Source: Mycogone perniciosa
Taxonomy: Eukaryota > Ascomycota > Sordariomycetes > Hypocreales > Hypocreaceae
DNA length: 64,000 bases
Direction of reading: 5' to 3'
Assembly (NCBI GenBank): GCA_025331125.1
Contig: JAOALB010000110.1
Location: 62,001 to 126,000, forward strand
The first letter of the stretch is position 1; each line of letters begins with the position of its first letter. The notes beneath the pieces were generated by a model that worked only from the letters and a program-made list of their open reading frames with translations, had not been told where the DNA came from and did no database searches. The position numbers were made by a program, and so were the translations under genes. Positions 47,091 through 59,590 of this stretch are shown here, piece by piece.

Positions 47091-49066
47091 TGTGGCGCCG
47101 AAGCCAATGTCAATTATGCGGACACTGACATTCGGCAGAGGCGGGAGCTTGTCAATATATAACCCGGGGTCCGCGTATTCGGAGGCTTGTGAAAAATGGT
47201 ACTATGGATGCGGCCTCTTTGCATCGGCTCGATTCGGGAATCGGGAGCTTTTCTCCTTGGCGAGCATCGAGAAGAAGTGGTTTTGCCTACCCCAGAGAGA
47301 TGAAGCTAAAAAAGTAAGCTATTACGATAACGCCCAAACTTGATCAGTGCTGGATTACGATAAGATAAAGCTCCATCAATTATTGCTCATTGAATAATGA
47401 TGGATGGAATTTTCATCTTCGTCTTATAAAAGAGTGTTGTCAAATTCGATGAGGTGCAATATGATTTGGTGACTTTGTTATTACAAGTACCTACCTTGCC
47501 TATGGAGTATTATGTTGTCTAGTAAGAATAGGCTGTAACCCTACCAATGTCGACACGCAAAGTAAGTATCGTGACACTAATCTTGCTCGCTACTTGAAGT
47601 CGATGGCGTCTCCGTTTAGATGCAGTACGAGTAGTATAGGAAACAGATTATTTGGTAGAGGTTTGAGGTATCAAATAACTTAGAAGCAATACAAACCATG
47701 CTATCTAGGCCGAGATGGAATGTTGCAACAAGTCAGCGCACGTTTTCATTCCACCATGTTCACATATGAATGAGATTTGGCGTAACAATTTAATTATTTC
47801 TACCAAAAATGGTTCCACGCTTATCACAATGACATCGAGTGCGAGTAATTCCGGGACGGAGTCACAAATGCGCCGTTTCGCGCTGTTGCCAGGATGCTTT
47901 CCCTCATTCACGATTGGAAGCGGCCTGTGCCATCCGGCTGAGGAAGAAGCAAGAGCTGGGTCGGTGAGGAATCAGAATGGCTGAATTCCAGCGGGCTGAG
48001 TTTGCTTCGTCTTGTCCTATCTTGTCTTGTCTGATGCTGGAGCTGTGTCAGTGTCAGGGCGGCTGCAGCGGCCTCAGACGACGCTTTGACACTCATGAGC
48101 AATGGAAAGGTTAAAGGTGAATATTTCGGCAACCCGTGAACCCGACTTAGTATGATGGCTGTGCTGCCACATGCACATGTGAGGTGAGACCTACTTCGTA
48201 CTTCGTTGAGATGGTGCAATGGATTGATTGCCACCTGGGAATACGAACCGACAAACACGAGATCACGTGCCGGAAAACATGCGCTTCGGCATGGATGACG
48301 ATGAATGATGAGGTGCCGCCCAGCCAATGCGAGCAGCCCTGGTTGTTTATTTTTGCTCCGCTCCTCAGTCGGGACCCATGCTGTAGTTTTTTTTTATACC
48401 TGCGCTAGCTTGCTTGGGAAAGGCTGAGATTGGAGCATCGAGCGCTAGCCTTCACCCGTACTAGCGGCGTGCAAATCACTGCGTCTGGCCGAGCCAGCCC
48501 GCACACCAGCCAAGGGTCAAGGAAATCTCGGCTACTTCCACGCCATCCTCTCTTTTCCTCCCTTTTCTGTGCTCTATCCTCATCCTCACCATCACCATCA
48601 CTCAGGCCCCCTCTTCCCCCTCGCGGTGCGTCTTTTTCTTCTTTCGTCTCTCGCTTTGCTCGTCTTCTGGGAGGTGTCTTCACGTCCTGAAGCCTCCTGT
48701 CACTCGCTTTCCCTCCGCATCCGCTCGCTCTTGTGCTTGGTTGAGTTTCGCGTCCACCGGCCAACGACCCGACCCGCCTGTTGTGCAGCCACAGAACAGA
48801 GGCGTTCGTTGTCTGCGTAATACTATCCAATACAATACAATACCATACCCTCGACTCGACAGCCTCCTCATTAATTCCAGCAAACAAACAAACAATACGC
48901 ATCGCTACCAAGTCCGGAGTACATCGGGTATCCTTCGCTTCTCCCCCTTTCCGGCATCTGTGTGTCTCTTGTCATCTAGGTCAGCATCTGCCTACCTACA
49001 TACATATACACAAATACACATACGCATACATACGGGCAATCCAGTCCCATCTGTCTCATCGTCACA
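47091..49066. other. Intergenic, about 2 kb
   Basis: Contains the promoters of the methyltransferase gene and the DUF7137-like gene. A CT-rich tract (48537-48670) and an ACATAC-like repeat (48995-49035) precede the latter. One TACTTCGTA copy at 48192. No convincing gene. Confidence 0.5.
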
Positions 49067-49967
49067 ATGCGTCCCGCCGCGTCACTGTTGCAACTGGCTC
49101 TCTGCCTCTCTACTGCCGCCCCCCTGGTGTCCGCATGGCCTGGTTGGCTCCCCGACGTTGATGCTCTCATAGTTCGTGCTGAGAACGAAGGTATGCCTCA
49201 TGAACCGATCCCTCACTGTTGAACCGAAGACTCACCATTCCCTAGAATCCTCTTCTTCTACACCATCCCCCACGGGTCCTAAAAATACACAGACTCCTTC
49301 CGGATCGCCTTCGACAACACCCAGCAACACGGGAGCGAACGGCGGCAATCGCAACACTGCTAGGCCCAAGCCATCCCATTCTGGCTCTCAAACTGGCACA
49401 CAAACCGGTGACGACGACTCCGGACCCACCCAATTCCCTCCTGACGCACCTGCTGGAAGCGTTGTCATTCAGACACCTGCAACAACCGCCGCCGGCACTG
49501 CTCTCTACCGAATTGGCGAATACATTACCTGGGGCTGGAATTACACCAACTTGCTCGGTACTCCGACTGCTGTCGATGTTATTGTCAGCTGCTCCACTGC
49601 AACCGCAACATGGACTCTCACCTCCAACATGACCTTCCAGACTGCCGCTTCCTATGTCTGGAATACTAGTGTCCAGGCCAATTCCATCAACGAAGGACTG
49701 CTCACTGCCATGTATACTCTTATCATCAAGGACTCCGACACCTCCATCACCGATAGAGCGCAGCCTGGCTATCTTGGTGTCTTCTCCGGCTTGAACTTTG
49801 GTCTCTACACTGGCCAGCCTTACACAGCGTTCCCTGATTGGAGGTGTTACGCGTGCAGCGGCGCTCTGTCCAATTTTGACCACCACGCTATTGGGTTTGC
49901 CGTCACCATGTGTCTGGTCACAGTGCTTAGCTTCACTTGGTTTGTCTCTGGCCTTGGCCTGAATTAA
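49067..49967 (+). CDS. Secreted Ser/Thr-rich membrane protein, DUF7137-like
   Basis: Fungal surface protein of unknown function, 281 residues. Exons 49067-49190 and 49246-49967. Signal peptide MRPAASLLQLALCLSTAAPLVSA, then WPGWLPDVDALIVRAEN, a short motif I recall from conserved fungal proteins of the DUF7137 type. A Ser/Thr/Pro/Gly-rich linker (likely O-glycosylated) leads to a compact domain beginning PAGSVVIQTPATTAAGTALYRIGEYITWGWNYTNL, with several N-glycosylation sites and a WRCYACSG cysteine pair. A C-terminal hydrophobic helix (AIGFAVTMCLVTVLSFTWFV) ends almost at the stop, either a membrane anchor or a GPI signal. The domain name is from memory and should be treated as resemblance. 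Confidence 0.78.
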
Positions 49968-50532
49968 CAAAAGGAAGTAATAGTGGGCCACGACTGCTAT
50001 GCGAATTAATTGCATGGCTGGTGTGGTCTCGGACCCTTTTCCTCCTCGGAAGGGGGTTCATGGGTTTTGCATGTTTTTGCTTTTGTTTTTTCTAAGTACG
50101 ATGGCGGGCATAAATGCGGTAATCGCGGGACATTCCAGAGGCGTTTCTTCTTTTTGACTTGGTGTTTGCTTGCTGTTCACCCCTGCGACTCGATTGGATA
50201 ACTCAGGGGTTGTCAAATCAGCTTGGATGACTTTTGATGATGGGACCCAAAAATAGTTACAGCCTTCTAATGACATATCTAGTATACAATTTAATGGGCT
50301 TCTAGCCTTGACATTGGACATCTTGCATCATTCATTATTTCCAACTGCACTGAGATTCTACATGTGGCACAAAAAGATAGAAACGTGTTCTAGAAGTGCT
50401 CCTGAATCAACCGTAGCTCTAGATCTCGCTCTCTTGCAATTCTAATTCTATATGAAGTTATAAACTAAACGCCTTATTAGGGAGGATGTAGAAGTTGTGT
50501 AAAACCTTGCAAAGCAAAAAAGAGCATTAGAC
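49968..50532. other. Intergenic, convergent 3' ends
   Basis: About 560 bases between two convergent genes; AT-rich near the Cdk11 stop. No gene seen. Confidence 0.5.
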
Positions 50533-51978
50533 TTAGACCATCCGCAAAGTGAATCCTGCGCCTCTTTCCTCCTTATCACGCCCTTGAAAGATGCCGCTGA
50601 AATCGACATCACCCAAGGCTACGGCCTGTCCGCGAGCCGGCGCATGGGGTTCATGTCGCCGCCTTCGCTCCTGACCAGCCTTGCTGGGAAACGTCGGGAA
50701 CATGCTCTCAGGCTTAGGCTTGGGATCCTGACGGAAGTATTCATGCTGGAGCATCTCCTTGGCGGACGGTCTGCGGTCTGGATTGAGGGCGAGAAGGTCG
50801 TTAAGTAAAGAGGCGCCGGCGGAGGTCAGGTTAGGGAACCGTGCACGGATGACGGACCCTGTTGTGAGACCATGCTTGGGGAGCCGCAAGGTGCGGGCGT
50901 TGGGAAGGCGACGGAAGCCGGGCCAGTTCTCGTCTGAGGGGACACCGCAGAGTTCGAAGATTTTGGATGTTTGATCGACCTCGTTGGAGCCTTGGAGGAG
51001 GGGCTCGCGAGTCATCAGTTCGCCGAAGATGCATCCGACGCTCCACATGTCGACGGCGGTGTTATAGGTTCGCGTGCCGAGGAGGAGTTCGGGAGAGCGG
51101 TACCACAAGGTCACGACGAGTTGGGTGAGCTTGGGAGGCGGGTCGCCGACGTAGCGCGCCATGCCGAAGTCGGCGATCTTGAGCTGGCCGCGGTTGTTGA
51201 GGAGGAGGTTGGAGGTTTTGAGGTCGCGGTGGAGGATCCAGTTGTCGTGAAGGTATGCGACGCCGGAGGTGAGTTGGTGGAGGAGGCATTTGACTTCGGA
51301 GGAGAGGAAGGGGTCAGGCATATCTTCGAGGATACTCTTGAGGTCGTGTTCGACGAATTCGAGAACAAGGAAAATAGAGCTACAGGGAAAGATGGCTGAT
51401 TAGCATGCGAAGCTGAAGTGAAGGATGACAAGAGTCGCTCACTTGTCCGGCTTTGAGAGGTCGTCACCCACTACAACTTCCTTCATGGTAACAATATTGC
51501 GATGCTGACAATCCTTCAAGATCTGAATCTCTCTGAGACCCGTAACTGGCAAGCCATTGGGATCATTTGCTTCGAGTTTCAGCCGCTTCAGAGCTACGAC
51601 TTTGCCTGTTGCAAGCTCCGTCGCGCGCGCGACCCAGCCGTATGTGCCCTCCTCAATATCATTAAGCTTGTCGTAGTTCTCCACACTCCGACTCGGCTTC
51701 CAGCTATCAACCTCGAATCTTAACAATTTAGCTGGCAACGTCTCGTCTCCGGGCTCGGGCGTGAGCTTCCGTCGCTTCGAGGGCCGTCCGTCGTTGTTTT
51801 CGTCATCGCCATCGTCTTTGTTCTCTGCGGTTGCCAGTGCAGCTTGTCGTTCCTCCTCGAGCTTCCGCGCCTTTTCGGCCTTCTTGCGCCGCTTTTCTTC
51901 TTTTTCGCTCTTGAGCTTCGCTTCGAGTTCGGCGTCTTCCTCCGTGTTGGCCCATCTAGACTTGGGCTTGCTGGACAT
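50533..51978 (-). CDS. Cdk11/PITSLRE-type cyclin-dependent kinase
   Basis: Cyclin-L-type dependent kinase implicated in transcription and Mediator control. Exons (complement) are 51443-51978 and 50533-51379 (460 residues). The N-terminus is a charged Lys/Glu coiled region with a basic PSKRRKL nuclear-signal-like patch. The kinase starts at YDKLNDIEEGTYGWVARA; the family helix PITSLRE appears as LPVTGLREI. HRDLKTSNLL (Cdk11-like Thr), DFGMARYVG, TLWYRSPELLLG and GCIFGELMTREPLL are intact. After the fold (ending EMLQHEYFRQDP) is a tail ending SGIFQGRDKEERGAGFTLRMV, which is common to fungal members. The single 63-nt intron (51380-51442) is phase 2. This is the second CDK in the window after Pho85; the two are not neighbours. 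Confidence 0.9.
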
Positions 51979-53151
51979 GTTCTTTGATGGGCTTGGGGCG
52001 TGCCCAGGATGCTTTTATCCGTTCTCGCCAAGACGCTTGAAGTGTGTAAGATGATGGTTATTTGTCAATTGAACATTGTTCGCAAGACCTGGAATTGCAA
52101 TTGAGACCTTGTATTACATAATGTCGGCAAATGCATGTACGGATAAGAAAGCGTGGAGATTGATGAGGCTCTGCGATACGTCGTGGAGGTGACGGAATAA
52201 TAGTGGGTCGGGCTGGCTGCAAGTCCAATGTTCCCTAAGGACCAGGTCCCTTCGATTTCGGGGCTTCTACTCCAGGCCACAGCATTAATGCATTAATCTG
52301 TCAACATTGTGATATACTATTCGCTAATTAATTTGATTCTTTCTCGTTGTGGATAGGAACGGACCATATGGCTTATTGTTCTCCCCCAGCTGCACAGAGC
52401 TGATTGGCTGGCTGGCTTGTCAGCTACTCCGTACTAGGTTTGTGTCAAATGATGAGTCTACTCTCAACCACGAGCAATTTGACACCAACACAGGGTCATG
52501 TTTGTGACCTATACATAAAGTACGGAGTAAATGAAGTAGTTTTACTCACTTACTGATCTCTAATGCGTCAGACGAACTATTGCTACTACTATTTCCCCTA
52601 TGAGTGTGTGTCACGTCTCCTCAACTTCTTCTCTACAAAGATATCTCTTGATAACGACTCTATTAAGGAGAACCGCGGCACAGCATGTTTCATCGTTTTC
52701 AGCCTCAGTCAATGCCGTGGGCAAATAACCAGGGCTTCTCTGCGCTGTTGGCCAAACTTCCACCGCGACATCAGCCTAAAAGTCGGCCGTGGCGTTATGC
52801 ACCTTCGATTCAGCTGCCAGGGGCATCATGACAAGCGTCAAATCGTTGGCCATCTGTGTGCCTGGGCTACACCATTATTGTCGCGCCGCCAAGCCGCCAG
52901 CGTCCACTGCGAGAACTACTGCTATTACTACTATCTTGTTCCAGGTTCCCCATGACGGCTCTAGAAGCCGTGCCATGCGCGATGGCGAATGGGGTATGGA
53001 GGGTGACCCTATGCTTATAAGGAACTGTGAAACGCTGCAGAATTTCGTCTCTCCGAAGGATTTCTACCATCCTTTCTTCGTCGCGTGTCCTCAGTTGTAG
53101 CTCGAAGTAATCCGTTGTTCGTCAAGTCAGTTCAGATAGACATACTTCACA
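51979..53151. other. Intergenic, divergent promoters
   Basis: About 1.17 kb between the Cdk11 start and the cysteine-module gene. Two TACGGAGTA copies (52425, 52521). A 130-codon ORF (52563-52955) has no family resemblance. Confidence 0.5.
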
Positions 53152-55114
53152 ATGCGACGGTCACATCGAACATCGATCGCGTTGGCAATAGGCTTTGCGA
53201 CCCTCTCAAGGGCAGCCGACGCTCTCTATGTGACAGACATTGACATATATTCTCTCCTGGTATTGACACCCTGCGCACCAGAGCATCAGGCTCCGATTCT
53301 GGGACTCTCTTGGAATTGATAGAGAAAACCTTGACTGACTGACCTTGCGACTCACTATAGGCACCATGTGCTGCCGAGGCCGTCTCGTACAATATTGTTA
53401 CGTTGACCTACTCTTCAACGAAATGCGGCGACTCAGAACAAGCACTAAAATCATGTGCCTGCTCCAATGCAGATCAGTTCAAGAGCATCACAGCTGCCAT
53501 CTCAGCTGAAGTGTCGAGCAGTTGCGGCAGTACTGCGACTGACGATCAGCAAAGCGCATCGAAGGTTATGCAAAAGTACTGCAATCCGGGCGCATCCATA
53601 ACCTTTTCGACTCCCACCACAAACATCATCCAGGCCTATATCACGGATGTTCCCCAGATATCGTATTTGCCGCCATGCGCACAGTCAGCTGTATATGATG
53701 CTGTCATGGGAGCGGTGCGTTTGTCCCCGACAATCCCTACGGTTTCAGACGAGCGCGCAATAGGAGCGAAACGCATAGAACTGGCATTGACCTTGAAATC
53801 ATAGAATTCGTACAAGTGCCCTAAAGCTGCTAACCTGTTTGCCCCCTGTGTCTGCAGCAAGGGTGGCATTCCTGAAGCCGTCAGTGACATACTTACCAGA
53901 TCCGTGAGATCTTCATGTTCAAATGGCGAGGACATCACGGCCGCCCAGGCTTTTTACAACGAATATTGCGCCATGAACAAGGGCACCACGACGTTCAGTT
54001 CACCCCCAGGTCCTCCGGGAGATAGTACGTTTTCTTTGGTCTATTTCGTCTGATGTATATGTCCCAAGATCCTAACACCAACCAACCCCCAGTGACATAT
54101 CATATCACAGCCTTATCACAGTTCAAGGCTCTTCGTTCATGTGCGCAGACTGGCGTCTCATCTGCCATTCTCGATGTGAGTTTCTCCTTGCAAATTTCGA
54201 ACTCCATGGCTTTCGCAACCGTCTTTCGATATCTTGCTTACCATCTCTAGCAAACGGCCGTGTACTGCGCAGCTGGCCCTCAGGCTCTTGCCTCATGTGT
54301 CTGTCTTAAGTCTGGCATGAGCGGCAAAATCTCCAGCACCGTCGTTTCCAACATCAGGTACTATTGTGATGGCACTGCCACGGCCGATATCACATCAGCT
54401 CTCGCCGTTTTCGACTACTACTGCAGCGCCGCCGATGACAAAGTTGTTGTGTCAGTCAGCGAAACAGCTACAGAATCATATCTTCGCCCGACTACTCATA
54501 CTGGATTCGGATCTTCGAGACCGTCGGAGACAGGGGAAAGCGGTGCTAGTTCTGGTGCTGGAGGCGAACGTGATGGTGACGGGAACAGGTCTAACCAAGT
54601 CAGCAAGACTGCCATCATTGTAGGGTGTTCTCTCGGCGCTGTCGTCATTATCGCTATCATCGGCGCTGTTGCCTTCATCCTACAACGAAGACACCAGAAG
54701 CAAACAAAAGGAGAGCAATTGCCTCCTACCCTTGATGGACCACCAGAATTGGACAACACGGCTGCCAAGGTGCTACATATACCGGAACTTAACAGCTCAG
54801 AGAGGCAAGAGTTGCAAGGAAACATGGGTGTCCCACTCTCCGAACTGCCACCTTCCTATCAATCTCCCAAATCAGAGCTCCAAGGTAGCACTGAGTACAA
54901 AATTCCCCCATCTCCAACGGCATCTCACGAGCTCCCAAGTCCTGGAACCGACTATCGGCCGTCGCCTTCGCCGCTAAGCAGGGAGCATCTCGGCACCGCG
55001 ACCGTCTCCCCCGCAACCCCAAGTATGTATGCGACAGGATGGCAATCGGGGCCTGTAGAAGCCTACGAACTGGATTCAACTCCGTGGAAGAGCCAAAGAG
55101 AAAGGACAACATGA
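53152..55114 (+). CDS. Receptor-like membrane protein with three six-cysteine modules
   Basis: Function unknown. Exons 53152-53259, 53361-53714, 53805-54024, 54093-54175 and 54251-55114 (542 residues). Signal peptide (SIALAIGFATLSRAADA), then three tandem extracellular modules of about 75 residues, each C-x(16-18)-C-x9-C-x-C-x20-C-x(16-18)-C: module 1 begins APCAAEAV, module 2 PPCAQSAV, module 3 RSCAQTGV; each ends YC. Linkers are Ser/Thr/Pro-rich. A single membrane helix (TAIIVGCSLGAVVIIAIIGAVAFIL) is followed by basic RRHQK and a ~130-residue Pro/Ser-rich cytosolic tail. Modules 2 and 3 each contain a phase-0 intron about 11-12 residues after their first Cys, suggesting duplication. The pattern recalls CFEM but has six, not eight, cysteines and different spacing. 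It could be a surface sensor or adhesin (inference). Confidence 0.8.
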
Positions 55115-57529
55115 GGAATAGGCTTTGGCCATGGTGCTCGGATTATTGATAAGGGAAAGACCGGCGCAAGTTTGATTCACCAAAAGAATGAGCAGTAAGC
55201 ATGATCTCGGCGTCTAGAAGAGCAATTGGAATGGAGATGTATAAAGTAAGTGTAATTTTATGACCTTGATGAGGCTATTTATAATATGAGAATTAGACAT
55301 AGTTTGCCCCTCCATGCGCATGTCTACCCGCCCCGTAATCGGACGTGGGCATCACAGATTCTTCTCAACACTATTACAGGTTCCTTTCTAACGACACAGA
55401 GGATTTCCTGGTAGCGATCAGTGTAATGAGTCGTTGCAGCTTATGGTGAAAACATTAACGGATCCTTGCGAACAGCCTCTGGTTTCTAGTACGTTGGCAG
55501 CAGCACCAAGGCCCATTATCTGAGTCACTGAAAAATCTCACATGGGCAAATAGTCCACTTAGATACTCCGTACTCAACAAATTAATTTATTCCGGGCGTC
55601 AGATACTCGTGAAGCGGGATATCCACCATGAGTCCACAGCATTAGCTGCATGAAAAGTGCCTGATGTTGCTTCTATGTGGACATCTTCACGAACCTTGCC
55701 AACGACTCAACTGGTTGAGATGAGAACAAAAGGCTCATTATTCTTCTAGATTCATTGCTTACCTATTATCAATGAATGCTGGAAATGGCCGAACATTCAC
55801 GACAACGTCACTGGCGTGCTCTGTGACTGGAGTTATTGTCTCTTTGCTGGAGTCGGTATGTCCCCCGACTTCCCCAGGAAGGATACCAACGCTGATATTA
55901 TGAGCCGACTCGACGATTAGCTTGGGTAATATTACTTCAAAGTCCTCATGCGGAGGATCGCTCGTGGAGACTAACAGATCCTACCTTGTTGCATATCCAC
56001 TATCGTCGATACGCCCTCCAGATTGGAGCGGACCGCCTATCGTTGGAGTTGGATCATCAGGATTGGATGCAAACGAACCCTTATCTAGCTGCGAATGTCT
56101 CGGCGTTATATGCAGATAGTATATTGTTCGGACGAAAGGCCTACAAGCCGAGCAATTCCGCAGTCGAGAACGGCGTTAAGAAATAGCTGCGGGCGCTTGT
56201 TTGGCACGGTGATGATATGATGTCTGGATGTAACTCATTTACGACATATGCCAGGGGTCATATATGTAGGTGATTCACATGTCAACAACCACTGCTACGA
56301 GGTAAGAGGTTGGCCTTGATTGTGAGGGTTTGGATCGGTGTGTAAATTGTCTTAGATCGACATTGTCGACATTGTGTTAATACGACAACATATAAGCGAG
56401 CGGAAGATGGAAGATCGTATCTTGAATCCGCATGAATTTCGACAACTCCTCTCGGTAATAATATCACTAGTAGTATAAAGCCCTCGGGATTATAATGGCC
56501 TGACTCAATGTCATCAGCATCCACTGGAACACGAACTACTCATACCTTCTAGAACCCATGATCCACTCACTAGCGAATGTAGATGAGATTGATAAGATGA
56601 TGGATGACCTTGCGCCATTTTATTTTTCCACTTAATCTTACTACGGAGTACTACTACTATAATACCTAATGCAAGGCTTGGACGCAAGGGCCCTTTGATG
56701 AACATTGACTCTCGTTGGGGATACCTGTGTCCATTGATGTCCTTAATGTTATCCGCAATTCATGCATAGGTAAGCCCGACGCCAACTCCAACAATATGTC
56801 GTACTCGTACCGCCAACCTCTCCGATGTCGCACTGCCATAGTCCCATGAGCGGCGATTCTCTCGCATGAAAGCCTATCCGAAGCACATTGCACCTCCTCT
56901 TTTCCGAGGGATTTGATAGAGGGTCGCGCACGTGTCTCCTGTACGATGTACGACCCTCCGCGATGGAGAATTTCGGTATCGCATTGAGGCCATTTCTATG
57001 GAGCTCAGGTTAGTTTCCACGAATGTTTCCTTGCGCACCGTTTCCACTCAACCATGTCAGTGCTGCCGTGGACCCGGAGCCTTCAAGGTACATGCCTATA
57101 TGGGCGATAGTTAAACGGGATGTCTCTTCTTCAAGACTGGCGTTACGGGGACCTAACCCGGAACAGTAATATGAAGAGCAACGCACAGAACCTCGATAGT
57201 AGTATCGTATTTTGGTGTGTAATGCGGGGTTTGCCAAAAGAAACGGGAGAGATCCGCCTTCGGGAAGAAACATCATGACTCCGTGAGGATCTGGAAGGAT
57301 CTTGGCTAGATTCCAACCAATACCTTGTTGGGGCGGGCAGTCTTGCTGCACAGTCTTATTCCACGGCATTGGCCTTAATATAAGAACGACGGAATCCTCA
57401 GACAAGATGGCATCATACGCTTCTCATCAGCAGTCTTGTCCGCATAAGAAGGGGGGTTGATACCGTCTCTTATCCCCAAGGCCTTTGTCACATAGCGTCA
57501 CAGGACTCAGGAAGACAAGACCATACAAG
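55115..57529. other. Gene-poor stretch, 2.4 kb
   Basis: Only short ORFs, the longest 131 codons (57010-57405, minus), with no resemblance I recognise. Two TACGGAGTA copies (55564, 56642). May hold degraded genes, but no frame-broken family was identified. Confidence 0.45.
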
Positions 57530-58979
57530 ATGTTGTCCAAGACCTCCATCGTTTCGGCTGCCTTTATGGCAGTCCTGGGTGTTTCTGCCAGCCCAATTAA
57601 TGCCATCCGCGACGCCGCTACGAGCATCGTTCTCTTGCCCGCCCCAGCTCCTAGCACTAATGCCAACTTCAAAGTTGAGATCGCTGAGACGGGCGTGTCT
57701 AACAAGGTTAGTGTGTCCAACACGGCCAGTTTCTTCTGGGAAAATGCAGAGGAAGGTAAGATTCATCGAAGATCCGAAGTATACCGTCCAAGTCCTGACA
57801 GTCCTAGGCATCCTGGCCAACCTGACCCTGACTCCCGCCAGCGGCGCCCGCATGCTGGACAACCAAGACCTCATCCAGTCCGTCGCCTGCTCCAGCTCTA
57901 GCATCACCCTCAAATTCCATGATGCCTCATCCTTCCGCAGTGCCAAATCCTCCTGGTCCTGGATCAACCAGGAGGCTAACACGGCCGTCTATGTCATCGA
58001 CGGCGGCTCCTGCGGTGGCCAGCACGGCCGCCAGCCCTATGTCATCAAGTCCATCTCCTACAACGACAAGGCCAGATCTGCGACTATGAAGTCCAAGGCC
58101 GCGAAATGGCAGGACTTTGCTGAGCACGCTACCCTACGCATCACCGGCGTGGAGGACCCTTCAGAGCTGGATAAGCGGGCTCAGGTCAGCAAGAAGATAA
58201 CCCTCAGAACTGCTCATGACTTTAGTGGCACCAAAATTTACTCGACCAACTACAAGGGCGTGAACTTGGCTGTTACTTGCGCCGACTGCCAGACCACCGG
58301 CTCTCTGCTGGCTGACCTGACCATCTCCACCTCCAACGGCTTCACGGCCTCACTCACGTCCCAAAACACCTTTGGCGTACGCTTCGCCATCGGTGTCTCT
58401 GCCTCCGGGTCATTCGGCCCCTTCAGCTCCCCCAAAGTGCGCTTCGCGTCCATCCATCTCGACACCTTCAGCATTGGCGGTCTCGTTGATATCGGCCCCC
58501 AGATCAACTTCGACGCACAGGCCTACATCCAGAGCCTGACAGCTCAGGTGCAAGCACAGTTTGGTGCCGCTCTGACCCTCCCTGACGGCTCAGAAGTTGC
58601 CATCGGCAAGAGTGCGCCTGCTTTGCAGCCCCAGTTTAGCAGGATTGGGCCCAGCTGGTCTTCCTCCGCGTCAGCAACGGCCCAGGTCATCCCCGTCGTG
58701 ACTCTGAATCTTGCTGGCACGTTCTTCGGCAAGGGTATTGTTGGAGGTGTTGCGCTGCAGGCGCCTGTTCTGACTGCTGTTGTGAAGGCCAATGGAGGGA
58801 GCAACGGCGCTACCTGCGGGAACACCAAGGGCGTTGCATCTGTTTCGTTTGGACTGACTGCTGGTGTTGAGTTTGACGTGTTTGGAGGATGGGGAACTGC
58901 TGAACAGTTGCCCAACAAGAAGACTCTGTTCACCAAAGCTGCACAGGTGTTTGACCAGTGTGTTGCCATTGGGCGTTAA
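57530..58979 (+). CDS. Secreted two-domain protein, DUF7029/DUF7223-like
   Basis: Extracellular protein of unknown function, 467 residues. Exons 57530-57755 and 57802-58979 with a 46-nt intron. Signal peptide MLSKTSIVSAAFMAVLGVSA. The N-terminal part (SITLKFHDASSFRSAKSSWSW.., then a Cys and RQPYVIKSISYND) looks like the fungal DUF7029 domain, where a damaged-helix-like W-x-W pattern precedes a conserved Cys. The C-terminal part (KIYSTNYKGVNLAVTCADCQTTGSL, repeated beta-strand-like segments, and a final VFDQC) resembles DUF7223. Both names are from memory. Six Cys in the mature part and many Ser/Thr suggest a wall-associated or secreted beta-rich protein. It has no membrane anchor. Confidence 0.75.
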
Positions 58980-59503
58980 AGGGCTATGGTTGCATAGATG
59001 TTAAAGGGGCATATGTTTTGTAAATAGTTGTATATATTAGGGATGTATTAACATTGTATATAGTTTGAAGTGGGAAGATATCCATCATACAGAAGGCAGC
59101 AACGGTAAAATTTTATTCGATCATCGCCATAACAATCCAATTCACCCACAGTCAAATGTTATTAGTATTGAAAGAGCAAAGCTGTGTGTTAAGCGACTTA
59201 TATGCTCCCTTGGGCCACCGTTAAAGGCAACCAACTACCTTATTATTACAGGGACAATGGTTGCAATACGGAACTGGGCACAATAAATACACCCAACGTC
59301 GGGTTTGTGACACAAGCATAAACTACCTAGCAATACTGATAGCCAGGTTTCGAAACGGTACGGGCAACCCGACATAAACAGTGGTAGTATATGCAAAGGC
59401 AGAGAGAAAACGTAAAGGCTTTTCCCATTCAGTTTGCTTCTCGAACTTTGCGCTTCGTATGCGATGCCTTCTTAGTACTATCCTTCTGGCCTGGGTGTCA
59501 CGA
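58980..59503. other. Intergenic before the tRNA gene
   Basis: About 520 AT-rich bases with the 3' UTR of the preceding gene. Nothing else recognised. Confidence 0.5.
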
Positions 59504-59576
59504 GCCCCCTTGGCCTAATGGCTAAGGCGCAAGACTTCTAATCTTGAGATTGCCGGTTCGAGTCCGGCAGGGGGCT
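59504..59576 (+). tRNA. tRNA-Arg (anticodon UCU)
   Basis: Folds as a complete 73-nt cloverleaf: acceptor stem GCCCCCT with AGGGGGC, discriminator T; D-arm with TGGCCTAATGG (A box); anticodon stem CAAGA/TCTTG around loop CTTCTAA, giving anticodon TCT (reads AGA); T-arm GCCGG-TTCGAGT-CCGGC (B box). No intron and no encoded CCA. A run of six T at 59585-59590 is a suitable Pol III stop. Confidence 0.95.
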
Positions 59577-59584
59577 TTCTCTTA

Positions 59585-59590
59585 TTTTTT
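59585..59590 (+). terminator. Pol III T-run after the tRNA
   Basis: Six consecutive T, eight bases past the tRNA end, with a second run of eight T at 59602-59609 as backup. Confidence 0.75.

Noticed and set aside
46915..47343. 142-codon plus-strand ORF overlapping the methyltransferase first exon
   Set aside because: It is antisense to a mitochondrial presequence exon with clear family continuation, has no recognisable domain, and its composition looks like a shadow frame.
53361..54440. CFEM domains in the cysteine-rich protein
   Set aside because: Each module has six cysteines with spacing x16-18, x9, x1, x20, x16-18, which does not fit the eight-cysteine CFEM pattern.
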